A DNA stretch of 64,000 nucleotides, from assembly GCA_023105745.1 (NCBI GenBank), contig JALGQZ010000009.1, positions 30,110,107 to 30,174,106 of the forward strand, given 5' to 3'. Within the stretch, counting starts at the first letter, position 1. Every line of letters begins with the position of its first letter. Positions 26,013 through 38,120 of the stretch are shown piece after piece. Below the pieces are notes generated by a model that saw only the letters and a program-made list of their open reading frames with translations, made no database searches and was not told where the DNA came from. The translations under genes were made by a program, and so were the position numbers. The stretch comes from Austropuccinia psidii (taxonomy: Eukaryota > Basidiomycota > Pucciniomycetes > Pucciniales > Sphaerophragmiaceae).

Positions 26013-27782
26013 AACTGTTTGTGTTGATGATTCTTAAAAAAATTAATCATTTAAAGTAGAGGCCACTGCTAAACAGTGGCCAAAGAATGTTTGGAAAAGC
26101 ACTTTCCAAATTGGGAGATTCAACTCTTGTCAACCAAAGCAAAAGATTTTGAGAGTGTATCAGAAAAGATGACCTCTTTAGGGACTATTATCAAAGTGAT
26201 AATAATACCCCATAGAAAAGGTAACATCAGACTCAACCCAGAGTTTGTAGTGCTTGACAGTTCCCACATCCACAGCTTCCTATTGGGAACAGAAAACAAA
26301 AGTATGTAGTGAATTGATATTCACAACAGTAAAAACAAGAATATTACCATAGGTACAAACAAGTAAAGAATATTTATTGTGATATATAACAATTGTCCAA
26401 TCAAGATTCCTTAAAAGACCTACTTAGTAAAATAAAGGAGGGGAAATTAAGCTCCAAACATACTAGTAAACAGAAGCTTATTCTGCTGAAAATAATAAGG
26501 AAGAACAGACCAGCCTTTCCCATAGCAGAAGAACCCTCAAGAAAGATTAAAGGCCATTATATATAATTATATATAGATATGGAAAGACCTTATCCATCAA
26601 TGTTGAGCAGACCTTCATACCCAAAAATTCTAGAAACTAGGAAGGAGATTGAAAAACATATCAATGAACTCCTATAAATGGATTTCATCAGGAAAATAGG
26701 ACATAATGAGATTGTTGAGGTAACAAAACCTGTCCTGATTGCTTGGAATGATGGTAATTCTAGACTGTGTGGGGACTTCAGATAATTAAACAACTACACT
26801 AAACCAAAAAGGTACCCTATATCAAGCATACCCAATGAACTTGATAAATTAGCAAAAGCCAAATAAATTACCAAGATGTAATGTATGAAAGGTTTTCACC
26901 AAGATGGATTTAAGCCAAACCCTATTAAATTAATTAGAATTATATAGCTTATGAGAATATATGAATATACTAGAATGTCATTTGTCATTAATAATGCACC
27001 AGCCCATTTCCAGAGGAGGATAGATACCACATTTCAAGATGAAATATTAGAAGGCTGGATGGGGGCATACATTGATGAAATTATTATATACTCATAGACA
27101 TGGGAAGACCATTATCAATACATAGACAAAGTCTTAATTAAATAAACACAAATAGATTTAAAAATTTAACTTAAAAATGAAATTTTGGCCAGCAAGAACT
27201 ATTGGCCCTAGGACACAAAGTCTCAGGTCTAAGCTTGGCCATAAACCAAAACAAAGTATAACAGTACATCAGAAACCTTTACCTAGAAAAATTAAAGAAA
27301 TGAAATCCTTTCTAGGATCTTCCAGCTACTACAGAAACCAAATCAAGAAATCTGCACACATAACCATTAGTCTATACAAGTTATTCTCAAAAGATGTAGT
27401 TTTTGAAATAACAAAAGAAAGGAGGGATTCATATGAAAAGATCAATTATTAACTCACAAATGCACCTGCTATTATACTACCTGACTTTGAATTGCCTTTA
27501 AAGTTGTACATAGATGCAGCCTGAAGTTAAGGATTAAGAGAAGCCTTACATCAGAGACAGATTGTAGATGGTGAACCCATAGAAGGGGTAATCTGTTATA
27601 GCTCCAGGAAACTGAAAGATTTATAAGCCAGATATGGGGAAACCAATACAAGATGCCTATTCCTAGTATTAAAATTGGAGAAATTCCACTACTATCTGGA
27701 AGAATCAGTTTTTGAAATTTACACAGACTACACAGACCTTAAGTGGCTACTCAACATGAAAACAAGAAATAGGAACATTTTG
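26013..27782 (+). pseudogene. gypsy-1 protease, RT and first part of RNase H, broken
   Basis: Protease: 26045-26309 reads LII-stop-SRGHC then VAKECLEKHFPNWEIQLL, so the catalytic aspartate of DSG is replaced by TAA. RT: starts at about 26580 (ERPYPSMLSRPSYP), with LCGDFR-stop-LNNYTKPKRYPI. The motif A aspartate is a stop (KM-stop-CMKGFHQ), and the YIDD motif is YIDEIII near 27070. RNase H: LKLYIDAA near 27500, then a glutamate changed in TRCLFLV, and IYTDYTDLKWLLNMKTRNRN up to the insertion at 27783. Loss of nearly every catalytic acid shows that this copy is dead. Confidence 0.88.
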
Positions 27783-29668
27783 TGATTCTTGAGGTATATT
27801 TTGAATACCCAAATAGACCACAATTATCATTAAAATGAATTGCTAACTATGCATACCCATAAGTCATGCATAAATCCAAAATTCATCATTTTTTCATTGG
27901 AGAAAAGATGAATAGCTTTTTTGTGAGTAAGTAGATCCATTGATTTAAGGCCATATTTGCACTCTACACAAAAATTCACTCAAAATATCTCCATATTGTG
28001 AATAAGCTTAAATTACCTCTATAAGGTGGTAATATGGAAAATACTTCAATACCACATAAAATAATTGTGAAATTTTTTTTTTTTGTCAATTTCACACCAA
28101 AATAATGGGAATGTGGGAGATCCCATGTTACATATACACTAAGATTAATGTTATGCATGTTTGCAGCACTTGAAAATACAGTATTCCTACATAAAGCTTT
28201 GGTACACCCATAGTGGATATCAGTCTTGAAGCCTGAATTACTATTTTTGACATGAAAATAGCTAAGGGGGACAAAAGACACCAAAGAGAGCCATGGTACC
28301 CAGCTTCTGAGGCAAATGAGGCATGGATAGCTCTAAAGCTTGGATCCATAGATGATAATGGCCCAATTATTATACAAAAAACCTTTTTGGAACTTGGCTA
28401 CCAAGTTAAACTCTCATTAAATCATAGGAAAATTGCAAATAAACTGCTATTTTGAGGTGACAAGGAGGTAAAGAGCAGCTTAGGCGCCTGTAACCATTTT
28501 AATTATTGATTATTTTCCATGGATAAACCTTAAAAGAGTAACTTAAACCCTTTTTTGACTATTATACATTGATTTACCTCATAGAAACCTGCTATAATGT
28601 GCTATTTGTGGTTCTATGTAGAAATAAGGTAAAAACTTTAAGAATTCATTAAAAATACAATTCTTTATTAATATTTCTGAAAGCTCCAGGAAAAATGGAG
28701 ACTAGTTTCATCCATAAATAAACAAAAAATACTTACAGTTTTATAAGTAAAATTCAATTTTTTACCTACAGTCCATTTTTGATGATTCCATGTGAAACAC
28801 TGAATCTTTGAAAATTCACAGAAAATACAACCTGTGATGAGATTTCCAATAAAGTTTGAAAATTTGAGAAATTCATGTCCATCTTGAAATAAAAGGAGAT
28901 TTGCAGTTGTTACTCCTTTTATTCTCAACCATAAATGGGTTGGTAGTCACCTAAAAGCAGTAATTAAGTAGTTATGATAATCATATGTGACAACAAATGA
29001 TGCAATCATTAATCCAAAAAGGATTATTGCTTTCTCACTCACTGGTTTTTCAGTTTTCTCAATAGCATGCCTCTGTGAGGCTTTTGTTGACTTAAAAGAG
29101 GCCTACTCTTTCTGTTTTTTCCAAATCATCTTATTATCCAATTATACCTTCATTACCAACAAGTAAATATTAGTTGAAACTTTTTCTTAAGTGTTTTATT
29201 CTTTCAGAATCAATGAAAAATATTTAGAATCATGGAAATAAACTATTATTTGCTTAATACTATTCTAAATCTATTTTGATCCTTTAAATCCACAATTTAT
29301 CCATCAAATCTCTATACTGATTCTTTTCAAGGTTATATTGGAGTATTAGTGATTCATTTTGATTAATTCTTGAAGTTTTTCTCTAGTATTAGTTTTCTTC
29401 AAGAATTATGTTGATAATTATTCTTGCAAAATATAATTATATATTAAAATAATTTTATTATTAAATACTTCTTGTAATTGATTCTTGTAGACAATTACTG
29501 CTTACTGTTATAATTACTGGTAGTGTATAACAAGTAAAAGAAATAATTCATAAATTTATTATTTAACTGTGGTTATAATAATTTTCATTCTTATATTTTT
29601 TAAGAAAAGTCATAGTACTGTTAATTAATAGTAATATCATCAATAGTTTCATAGACAAATCTTACACA
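27783..29668 (-). mobile_element. R1-family solo LTR nested in gypsy-1 RNase H, copy 2
   Basis: It begins TGATTCTTGAGG and ends CTTACACA (1,886 bp), with target duplication TTTTG (27778-27782) and TGTTG (29669-29673), one mismatch. Removing it and one pentamer joins the RNase H frame ...KTRNRN-I/M-L to LRRKIEIQEYRGN, which is what an uninterrupted Ty3 gene reads at this point. It has no coding capacity. It aligns along its length with 10046-11957 (same direction) and 47041-48956 (opposite direction). Confidence 0.88.
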
Positions 29669-31407
29669 TGTTGAGGCGTAAAATAGAAATCCAAGAGTAT
29701 AGAGGCAACATGACCATGATATACAAGGAAGGAAAAAGCCACACCAATTCTGATGGCAAATGTACAATGTTAAAAGGAATCCAGCTTACAAGCCAGAATT
29801 ATTTTCAAAAATCCCTATCCACTTCTTGGAAGTAGATAGAAGAAATAAATTTGGATTCTCAGAGTGGGCACCAGGAAGTAATACTCTAGATACTGGCAAT
29901 ATTAAAAAAGAGAAGAAAGAGAACCCCATAATGCAAATAAGACTCTCAGAGAATCATACTGAGGTTTTTAATGCATTAAGCAAATCCTATGCAAAACACA
30001 AATAGTGTAGCATACTGATATCACTCCTACAGCTAAAATATAGGAGCTCATAACTGGAATCCCAGATAGAAGACTCTTGGTTGAGGGATTATAAGGAAAA
30101 CAAATTTTTCTTATTTATGGACTCCCTTTTCACAGGGAGGGGCATACTAGTGCCCTGATAGTGATAGAAACAGATCACATCTCACTGATTCTTCAGTAAT
30201 GTCATGACTGCCCCTATATGGGACACATTAATCTATACAGGACCAAGTAGGGGAAGAATGGGAAGAATTATGGACTACCCAAGTATATAGAGGAGCACAA
30301 GCACCCATGGGAAATCATAAAGATGGACTGGGTAACAGGAATTCTCCCAGGAGGCAAAGAAAACTGCAATTCTTTCCTTATCATAGTAGACAAGTTTGGG
30401 AAAAGTGTTAAATGCCTACCATGTCATAAGGAAGATACAGCTATTGACACAGCATTTGTATTATTTAATAAGATTATACCTACCTGTGGAGTACCTAAGA
30501 TAATAATCAGTAACAGGGCTCCTAACTTCACATCAGAATTTTGGACCAAGCTTGCATTTTCCACAGCTTACCATCTACAAATAAATGAACTATCTTAAAG
30601 GATGATCCAAACTATGGATGAAATTCTTAGTAGATTCTGTGCCTATAAAGATAATGAAGGGTATACCCATGACTGGGTTACACTTCTACCAGCTATATAA
30701 ATGGCTTATACCACCAGCCAGAACTCTACCACAGGAAAATTACCCTCTCTGATAGATTAAGGATGGAACCCCTTATTGCCAGTGGAGCACTTAAAGAAAA
30801 ATATTCTAACCATACACCCCACATCCAAAGACTTCCATGATATGTGAGGAAATACATGTGATACAGCAGAAAGATGGGTAGATGAGGCAAAATAATATAA
30901 CAAGCAGAGGTATTACAGGACCCACAAAGAAACTGACTTTAGGGAAGGTGGCCAGGTGCAGGTTTCTACCTTAAACTCAAACAATACTGAAGGACCAAAA
31001 AAAATGAGATAATAATTTTTGGGACCATTCACTATCATTAGGTTGATAGGAAAAATGCCATGGAATTCAAGCGCACAGAAGAATTCTCTATGAAACACCC
31101 AGTGTTCCCAGTGGGTTTAGTAAAAGCATACCACAAGACTGGAGAAGATAAGCTCCCCTCCAGGAATAAGGGTCATTCTCCACAAGATATATTGTAAATG
31201 GTGGACTCCCCTGGCCCAGCTCAAAAGATCAACAAAGGCAGTAATATTAGACTCAAGGGGAAAGACCATACACAGTATCTGGTAATATTCAAAACCCAGA
31301 CAGAAGATAAGGACAAATTTTTAGCAGAAGATGCAATACCAGATGGTGACCTACACATGAGAAGATTCAGAGGCTTTAGGAGGGATGAAAAGGATCATAA
31401 ATTATGA
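29669..31407 (+). pseudogene. gypsy-1 end of RNase H, integrase and chromodomain-like tail, broken
   Basis: The RNase H frame resumes with IEIQEYRGNMTMIYKEGKSH, then a frameshift and the linker (29760-30005). Integrase has MDWVTG near 30323 with its aspartate. The second catalytic residue is asparagine ([13 protein letters not shown], usual SDRDP). The glutamate is a stop (NELS-stop-RMIQTM). Compared with other copies, a few residues are missing after FWTK. The C-terminus (31198-31407) reads IRLKGKDHTQYLVIFKTQTEDKD then FLAEDAIPDGDL, a chromodomain-like module that in chromoviruses directs integration to heterochromatin. Confidence 0.88.
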
Positions 31408-31428
31408 TTCTTTTTTAAAGGGAGGGTA

Positions 31429-32722
31429 TGTCAGCCTGTTACTCAAAGCCAGAGCACAAGCATGAAAGAAGAATACGATAAAACAATGGTAGAGAAAAAT
31501 TCCAGCAAAAAGTGAACTCATTGATTATCAATGTAATTTCTGAGAATAAACCTTAATTTCCACCCCTTGTCTAAACTATGGAGAAGTAGGAAGAACTCAA
31601 TCAAATGGGTTTTTAAATGTAGGCTGTCAGTCAGGGATATCCAATTGTACTACCATAATTGGACCAGTTTCAAAACTACATAAGCTATGGCCAAATAAAT
31701 ACCAAATAAATGTGAATGAATTATTCACCTCCCATCTAGCTTATATAGTTTTAGTGAGATTCCCAAATTGGGGTCTTGTTGGGAAAAGAAAAAAAAGATC
31801 TGTCTTATGGCTCCCTGTATTTTCCAATATCTCATTTAGAACAAAAGTTATTGGAGAAACTAGTTTAATACAGGGTTCATGAAGAATCTATAAGTCAACA
31901 ATGGAATTTGTAATTGCTATAGATTTCCCATATTTTATGTTAGTAATATCAAATGAGTGGCTGTTGTGTAGAACTCACAGAGGGTTCAAGAATGAGCCAC
32001 TTTTGAGCTCTCCATCTTCAAAACTGACAAATCTATGACAGTTTTCAGTTCCAAATCCCAAAATATTGGATAAAATCCAACACTGTGGGATAGTATCCCA
32101 CAATTCTAAATATGAGGTTTTAACACCACAAAAAATTGTTTTAATAATTCAAAACCTCATAGTGGTACCAATAAAGGGTCCACTGATACATGATGTACAG
32201 AATTCTATGCATCTGACCTGTCAGAACACATCTGTAAGGACCCCAAATGAATATTTCTACCCTTTATTGGGGAAAGTCAACCAGATGTGATCTTAAAACT
32301 ACATATGAGCCCAACACAGGCTATACAGGCTGTTCATTAGTGCCAAGCCTTCCCTTGAAAGTGAAAAATCTTCACTCCTTCTATGTGGACAGGACCTCTG
32401 TTCCTGTTTGCAAGATGAGAAGGGACCTTTCTCTGCCCAAAATATGATTCCCCATCCATCTCTTGAATGCCTAAAACAGTTACACTCTTAAAAAAGAATC
32501 AAATATACTTCAAATACTTATAAGTATTTTAGTGTTTATTATAGTTATCCAATTGATAACCACTGCATTCAGGGCTTTAAGTAGTGCTCACCACCACTAA
32601 TCTTCATTATTAAATCCCCAATAAGATTTTAAAACTCTTTATTATAGTATATTATCTGTTCCATATTTATGGTTAAATCTGTAGATATGATTTAATTACT
32701 TTATCATAAACTCAGCCTGACA
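31429..32722 (+). repeat. 3' LTR of gypsy-1 (1,294 bp)
   Basis: It begins TGTCAGCCTG just after the purine tract AAAGGGAGGGTA and ends CAGCCTGACA. The terminal bases form the short inverted repeat TGTCAG/CTGACA. It is uninterrupted and served as the reference for finding the solo LTR nested in the 5' copy. Confidence 0.92.
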
Positions 32723-35150
32723 ATATGGGAGTCAAATTTCATTATATCAAACATATAAGTGATATCTCTTATATCTTTATAGGACTCAGAAAGTTTTTAT
32801 TATTTATAATCTGAGCTTCCTTGAGTGACATACTCCTCCCCTTCTTCTGGGTTTTTATTTATTCCACTCAAATTAATTTTTCCTCTTTTAGGAAATTTGT
32901 TGGCTAAATTTTTATTCTTTTGGAAAAAAAGCACTCTCACATTTTCTATGAAAAATCACTTTTCATACAGAAAGATTTTGTTTCTGACTTTTATCCACAT
33001 AATCTTTCCAATTCTCTGTAAGACTTGACATAGAACTCATCCCACTAGATATAATTTCTTCTCTAGTGGTTACATCTTCTGATATATGAATAATATCTTC
33101 TTCCTAGTATTTTTTACTTTTACTTCTTGAATAGGATTCCTAAAGTCTCATTAAAATTCTCTCATAATTATCCTGTGAATAATAAATTCTGAAATTTCAT
33201 AGCAAAGTTTTTCAGTATTTCCTTTTTTGGTATAGAAATGGTTACACTCTTTCTCTTTCAGAATAAAATTTTTGAGATTGAAAGGCTCTTTCTAATTTGA
33301 AATTATAATGATTATTGGCCCATTTGTTGTTTTTTTGGACTTCCAGCTAATTCTAAATTCTGTTTCCATATTCTTTTCAGAACTCTTTGTACATATTCTC
33401 TTAAGAATTTGATGTACCATTTCTGGGCTTATTTAGTGAATAAGATGTTGAACCTGGCTATTAAATTTCTTTCTGCTAATGATAATTTTTTCCATCATGT
33501 CAATACCTTTCATAAATTAAATAAGCTCATATTCTCCTTAACCAATTAATTGAGGCCATTATTTATGCTTTGGAATTTCCTTCAGTAGCTCTTGACCCGT
33601 TATTGCTTCTGAACTATGGTAACAGCTGTAAAATTTGTTTCTGATTTGTGAAATTTTTGAATCCAATACTGGTTTATTGTAATTTACTATGTCTTGATAC
33701 TTGAATTTCTTATCAAGGTGTGTAGTAATTCCTCAATTTCAGATAATTCCATGGTATTGCACCCTTTTAAGTGTTTTATTCAGTTTGGAAGACCATGTGC
33801 TAAGTTTTTTAATTTAACTTTATGAATATTGTCTTCTATTTTAATTTCACTCCATATCTCTTATTTTCTGGCATTAGCAGATGTCACCTTGTCTAATTTC
33901 AATTTCAATTTTTAAAATTGTTGTACTTAGGAAACAAAAGCTTTTCCAGGAAACAATATTTGTCTTTACTTCATAAAATGACTTTTCATATCTTCAAATA
34001 ATTTTTGATTAATTTCTTTAATAGTATCTATTTATTTCTTGATGCTTTCTTCAATAATGTTTTTTATATTTAATTTGGAAGGTTTTTTTAAGATCTTCCA
34101 TAATTAATGATAGTATTAGTAATTTCTCTGAAAGGTTTTTAAACACTTCAACATATTTTTTGATCCCTTTACAACAGTTTAGAAAAACTCAAATGTTTTA
34201 TTTATTTGGCTAAAGCTTGAATTTTTCATTTCAATATATTTATAGATTCTTTAATTTACATTTTAAATAGGTTTTTTCAAATTATCAAAGGCTAAGTAAA
34301 AATGTAGAAATTCTGAAAAATATTTCAAAAATATTTCTGTTATTTTTATATTTTTTCCCTCCTCTTTTTCATTTACATAATTCTTCAGGTAATATGTAAC
34401 ACATCTTCCATGGAATATCATTGGATTTTGAGAATCCTGTATCCTTTGCTGCACTTTTTTCTTATTTAATATTTTCCTTATTCCTTTTTTGTGGCTGTGA
34501 CTGTATTTTTTGAACAATAATTGGTAATAATGGTCATCCGAGAGGCTTTTGTCTGTTATTTTTAAGGTTTTTTTTGGCTCCTTGTGTGTTATTTTTCCTC
34601 CATAATAAGCTCATGAACAGGATATTCTTCTTTCACGTTAATTTATTGCATACATTCAATGGCTTGAAAGTGTTGGAACTAACCAGAAACTCCCTCACAG
34701 TCAGAAAATTTTTCATCAATCCCTTCTAAATATTCTCTTATAATTGAGGCTGGGATGGTATTGTCAGCTTCAAAATGTAGTAGACCTATCTCGTTTTTAC
34801 CAATTTCTGGCTCTTGGCATCTTGGAAATAATTGGCTCCTGTCATAATCATTTTTGTGGGGCTTATTTCAGCTGTTGAGTTACTGGCTCTTATCTAGTTT
34901 GAAGCATTATTAGGGCTCAAAATTGGAAAATAATATCCAAAAATAGTAATTTTATGTCAAATTAACTATCATTTTCTATGTTTGGGCTTTTTGCAGGGTT
35001 TTATGACCAAATTCAAAATTTCATTATAAATTGGTCTTTTTTGTTAGTTTTCACTATTAAAACATTGAAGCTAATTTCTGTTTCAATAGTACTTGCTGGA
35101 ATAATTCTAGTTTTTTTTTTAGCTGCTTCAATTTGTTCTTCTCTTTCCAT
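32723..35150 (-). pseudogene. gypsy-2 Gag remnant
   Basis: On the minus strand an ATG at 35150 opens MEREEQIEAAKKKTRIIPAS, an N-terminus of the sort found in rust Ty3 Gag proteins, followed by stops. A readable piece at 34517-34263 includes NPMIFHGRCVTYYLKNYVNE and KEEGKNIKITEIF. Near 33250-33200 the peptide CNHFYTKKGNTEKLCYE resembles a CCHC knuckle with Cys and His lost. The sequence stops at the gypsy-1 3' LTR and its continuation (protease onward) is found below 19506. Assignment rests on position and weak similarity. Confidence 0.55.
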
Positions 35151-35169
35151 GGTTTTGAAACCTAAATTA

Positions 35170-36960
35170 TGATGAAAAGAGAAATTAAACATAAAGATTA
35201 GGATAATTCAAAAGCAAATGAAATTCCAATCCTCACTTATAATCAAAAAATGAACTTTCCTAGTTAAAAAATAGATAATTTATCATTTCTGAGAGCAAAA
35301 ATTCAATATAATTAGCTTCAGCTATATTATCAATAATCCATTGCACTATAAAGATTGAGTGCTCTACCAAAAACAACAATTTATGCAAAAATATTCAACA
35401 AAATATTTTTCAGCCTACATAATTATTTGTACAGGAATAATTTTTAGATTACATAAAAAGGACTTAAGAAAATTCACATGAAAACATTATTTCTAAAAAG
35501 GCTTACAAAGGTAAGAGACAACCAAAAACCACCTCTGATAATTTATAAACAGAATTTCAAAGCTTATGGTGATGAAAGATAATTCAATTCACTTTTTGGG
35601 TGGCTTAATGGTTTATATAATTATAATACCTAAAAAGATTACTCTCATGGTTTTAAAATTGTGCTAAAAAGGCTTGAGATGTGCTTGAAATAGTTTTCGA
35701 AAAGAATATCGATTGGTTTATTTCTAATTAAAATCATTTTCAAATTAAGAATCTCCTAACATGAAAAGGAAAGATGGGGTAAATAAGCCCCTTTTCATAG
35801 CCTCAAATTTTTTCCCTCCAAAGCCATAGAATTTCCTTACTAGCTTTGAGAAATATATTTGAAGCATAAAAGCCAATTATGGAATTATTGAACCCTGTTT
35901 TGTACCAAAAAGGCCTTTTTTTAGCCACCATATCCCTATAAGCCAGCAATTACTATCTTAATATTTGTTTGTGAGTATTTAAAAAAATATAATTTCATTA
36001 AATAAACCCTCAAATAATTTGCAAAAAATTGGTGAATTATTTTTTAAGTCAAGGGTATTTTTACCCCACTTTTCAATAGTCAAAATTGACCTGATAGGTA
36101 ACAACCACAAAATCACATCTAGACCAAAGGTAGTGAGTTTTTTATGAATTTTAAAACTCTTAAAACAAATTTTAAGATTTTGAGGAAGTCTAGCACACTT
36201 CAAGCCAAGATTTCTTTCCCCCTGAGAAAGTGATTATATTAATTGTTTTTATTAATTTCCTCTAGAATTTTTTATACTGGATTTTTACATATGCAATTAA
36301 ATTTTAAATTTAAAGTAGAAACTGTAAATATTAATTTCTTACCTTTTGATCAAATCTCAATAATGTAATTAATGCACACATTTCAGCTACCTTCATGAAG
36401 ATACCTCAGTTTCTAATATCTTCTAAGCTATACACCACAGTCCATTTTTAAACAAAAAATGATCTTTAAACCTGCATGTGGTTTTTCTCAAACTATGTTT
36501 CAATAATTTTCAGATATAAATATTTTAAATACACAAAGCTTGTATTAGGCTTATTTATAGCTGAAGTACATAAATTTTATGCAAAAGAAAGCCAAGGTAA
36601 AATTTTGTGTGGAGGCTTATTGTAAGCAAAAACTGATCTTTTTTTCAATAATAAACTAAGCTACAATAAATTTGATACAATTTTTCATGATTTTCAATAA
36701 GAGCTTATTTTTTGCTCAATTTTTTAATGAAAATTTTAGTTTTTCTTCTTTTCTTAATTTAATTAATTTTTTGGATGGATGATTTTTTATTTCACTTATT
36801 TTCTTTAAGTTCTTCTTTGAGGAATAAAAAAACTTCTTCAATTTTAATCTTATCTTTTGTGGTCTTTTGAGTATATGAAAATACTTTCAAGGCTTGCAAT
36901 ATTGGTGGAAACAGGTTTGATTGAGGTCACTAAGACTTTATCCTTCATCTCACTAATTAA
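35170..36960 (-). repeat. R2 repeat, likely 5' LTR of gypsy-2 (edges approximate)
   Basis: It is similar to 14130-15860 and 12200-13960 over about 1.7 kb, with GGGTGGCTTAA, AACATGAAAAGGAAAGATGG and a pyrimidine-rich CCCCC block near 36220 as anchors. It lies immediately upstream of the gypsy-2 Gag start on the minus strand, as a 5' LTR should. Confidence 0.65.
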
Positions 36961-38120
36961 AAAGGGGTTCAATTGTGTATGCAAATATATTATTTTTCAC
37001 CTTTCTTATTAAAAGAGACTTCAATTATGGGTTCCCCTACAAAATTTTCTACCTGACTAGTTAACAGGAAGTAAAATTATGTCTTCCCTATATGCAATTT
37101 CTCACATTCATGTTTAGAACAGAGTGAGAATTTCACCCAATCCAAGAAAAGTTTGGTTTTCCCCATTAGATCCCCTCACAGTCCATGAAATGGTCCAAAA
37201 ACACTCTATTTGAAATCCCCAAAGAAAATTGGGTGTGGGATGAGCCAGAGATCCCCCTATAGTTCCTTAATTTTATCATTTGATTTGAGCTTCAATGAAA
37301 TAAATAAATACCAAAAAATTGAATGATTGGAAAAAAAGATAAAAAATTAGGATAATGAAAACAATTGGGGTGGTAGAAAAAAAAATGAAATTTGAAAAAA
37401 TTTGTATTCCTTGTTGTCCCTCCCTAGAGATTAATCTCTGGAATGGGAAAATCCAAAGTGTAAATGATAAGCTAAAATATCCTTTTATTTCATGGGTGGC
37501 AGCCTTAGTAGAGATTTAAATTCTTTATACCTTTGATTGATATGTAGCCTCACTGATAAGTAGAGGGTGAATTCATGTACTACCATACATAATTTGGAAT
37601 TCCACTTATTGGCAGACAAAGTATATAGTTATTCCTTTAAATAATTAAAATCTCTCTCATAAGATAAGGGTCGATTTATATACTATCATATATAAATTTT
37701 TACCTCACTAGCTATCAGAGAGTGCAATTATTTACACACAGACATAACTTCCTATCTCAATTATTAGAATAGGGCTCAATTATGCATTCCCATACAGATT
37801 TTTTCCCCTTTTCTTATCATAATAGGGTTAAATTACGTAAAAAAAATACATAATTTGACACCTCACTTATTATCAGATGGCTCAATTATGTATTCTGGTA
37901 TATACTTGCCACTTGACTTATTTTCGGTGGGTGAAATTATGTACTCCTGTACATATGTTTCTACCTCACTGATGGAAAGAATTTGAAATACTTTAAACTA
38001 ATAAATAATATTAAATATTAAATTTTGGGAAAGTATTGGAATTTGTATTGCTACTTATATTTTTTAACCTCTCTTATTATCAGAGGGTGAAATCATGCAT
38101 ACCCATATTTTCCAAATCTT
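36950..38120. repeat. Degenerate tandem array, ~51 bp unit
   Basis: A phrase of the form CCTCACTTATTATCAGAGGG followed by AAATTATGTAT-CCCATA-T recurs about every 50-55 bases. Starts are near 36952, 37001, 37052, then 37548, 37604, 37652, 37702, 37757, 37808, 37860, 37912, 37961 and 38069. A stretch without units (about 37105-37540) divides the array. Units differ strongly, so the array is old. It adjoins the outer edge of the gypsy-2 5' LTR. Confidence 0.75.

Larger units (their letters stand above)
19507..32722 (+). mobile_element. Ty3/gypsy element 'gypsy-1' with two nested insertions
   Basis: Two related LTRs (19507-22920 with an insertion, and 31429-32722) start TGTCAGCCTG and end CAGCCTGACA. 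Between them lie Gag, protease, RT, RNase H, integrase and a chromodomain-like tail, the order of a chromovirus. A purine tract (AAAGGGAGGGTA) precedes the 3' LTR. Nested inside are a 2,005 bp solo LTR and a 1,886 bp R1 solo LTR. The coding sequence is broken throughout. The bases flanking the element (TTACA, ATATG) do not match, so no clear target duplication remains. Confidence 0.9.
14130..36960 (-). mobile_element. Ty3/gypsy element 'gypsy-2', split by gypsy-1
   Basis: Read on the minus strand, the order is R2 repeat (36960-35170), Gag (35150-32723), then after a 13.2 kb interruption protease, reverse transcriptase, RNase H and integrase (19450-16850), then another R2 repeat (15860-14130). 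That is the order of a complete Ty3 element. The interruption coincides with gypsy-1 (19507-32722), so gypsy-2 is the older insertion. All coding parts carry many stops and frameshifts. The joining of the two halves into one element is inferred from order and orientation. Confidence 0.7.

Noticed and set aside
27789..29676. TTGAGG hexamer at both edges of the R1 insertion, read first as a 6 bp target duplication.
   Set aside because: With that boundary the insertion would not have TG...CA ends and the RNase H frame would carry extra residues. Shifting to TTTTG/TGTTG gives TG...CA ends and restores the expected protein, so the hexamer match is coincidence.
35320..35390. Minus-strand sequence TGGTAGAGCACTC looking like the D-arm of a tRNA.
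   Set aside because: No acceptor stem, no T-arm GGTTCGA and no proper 7-base anticodon loop follow.
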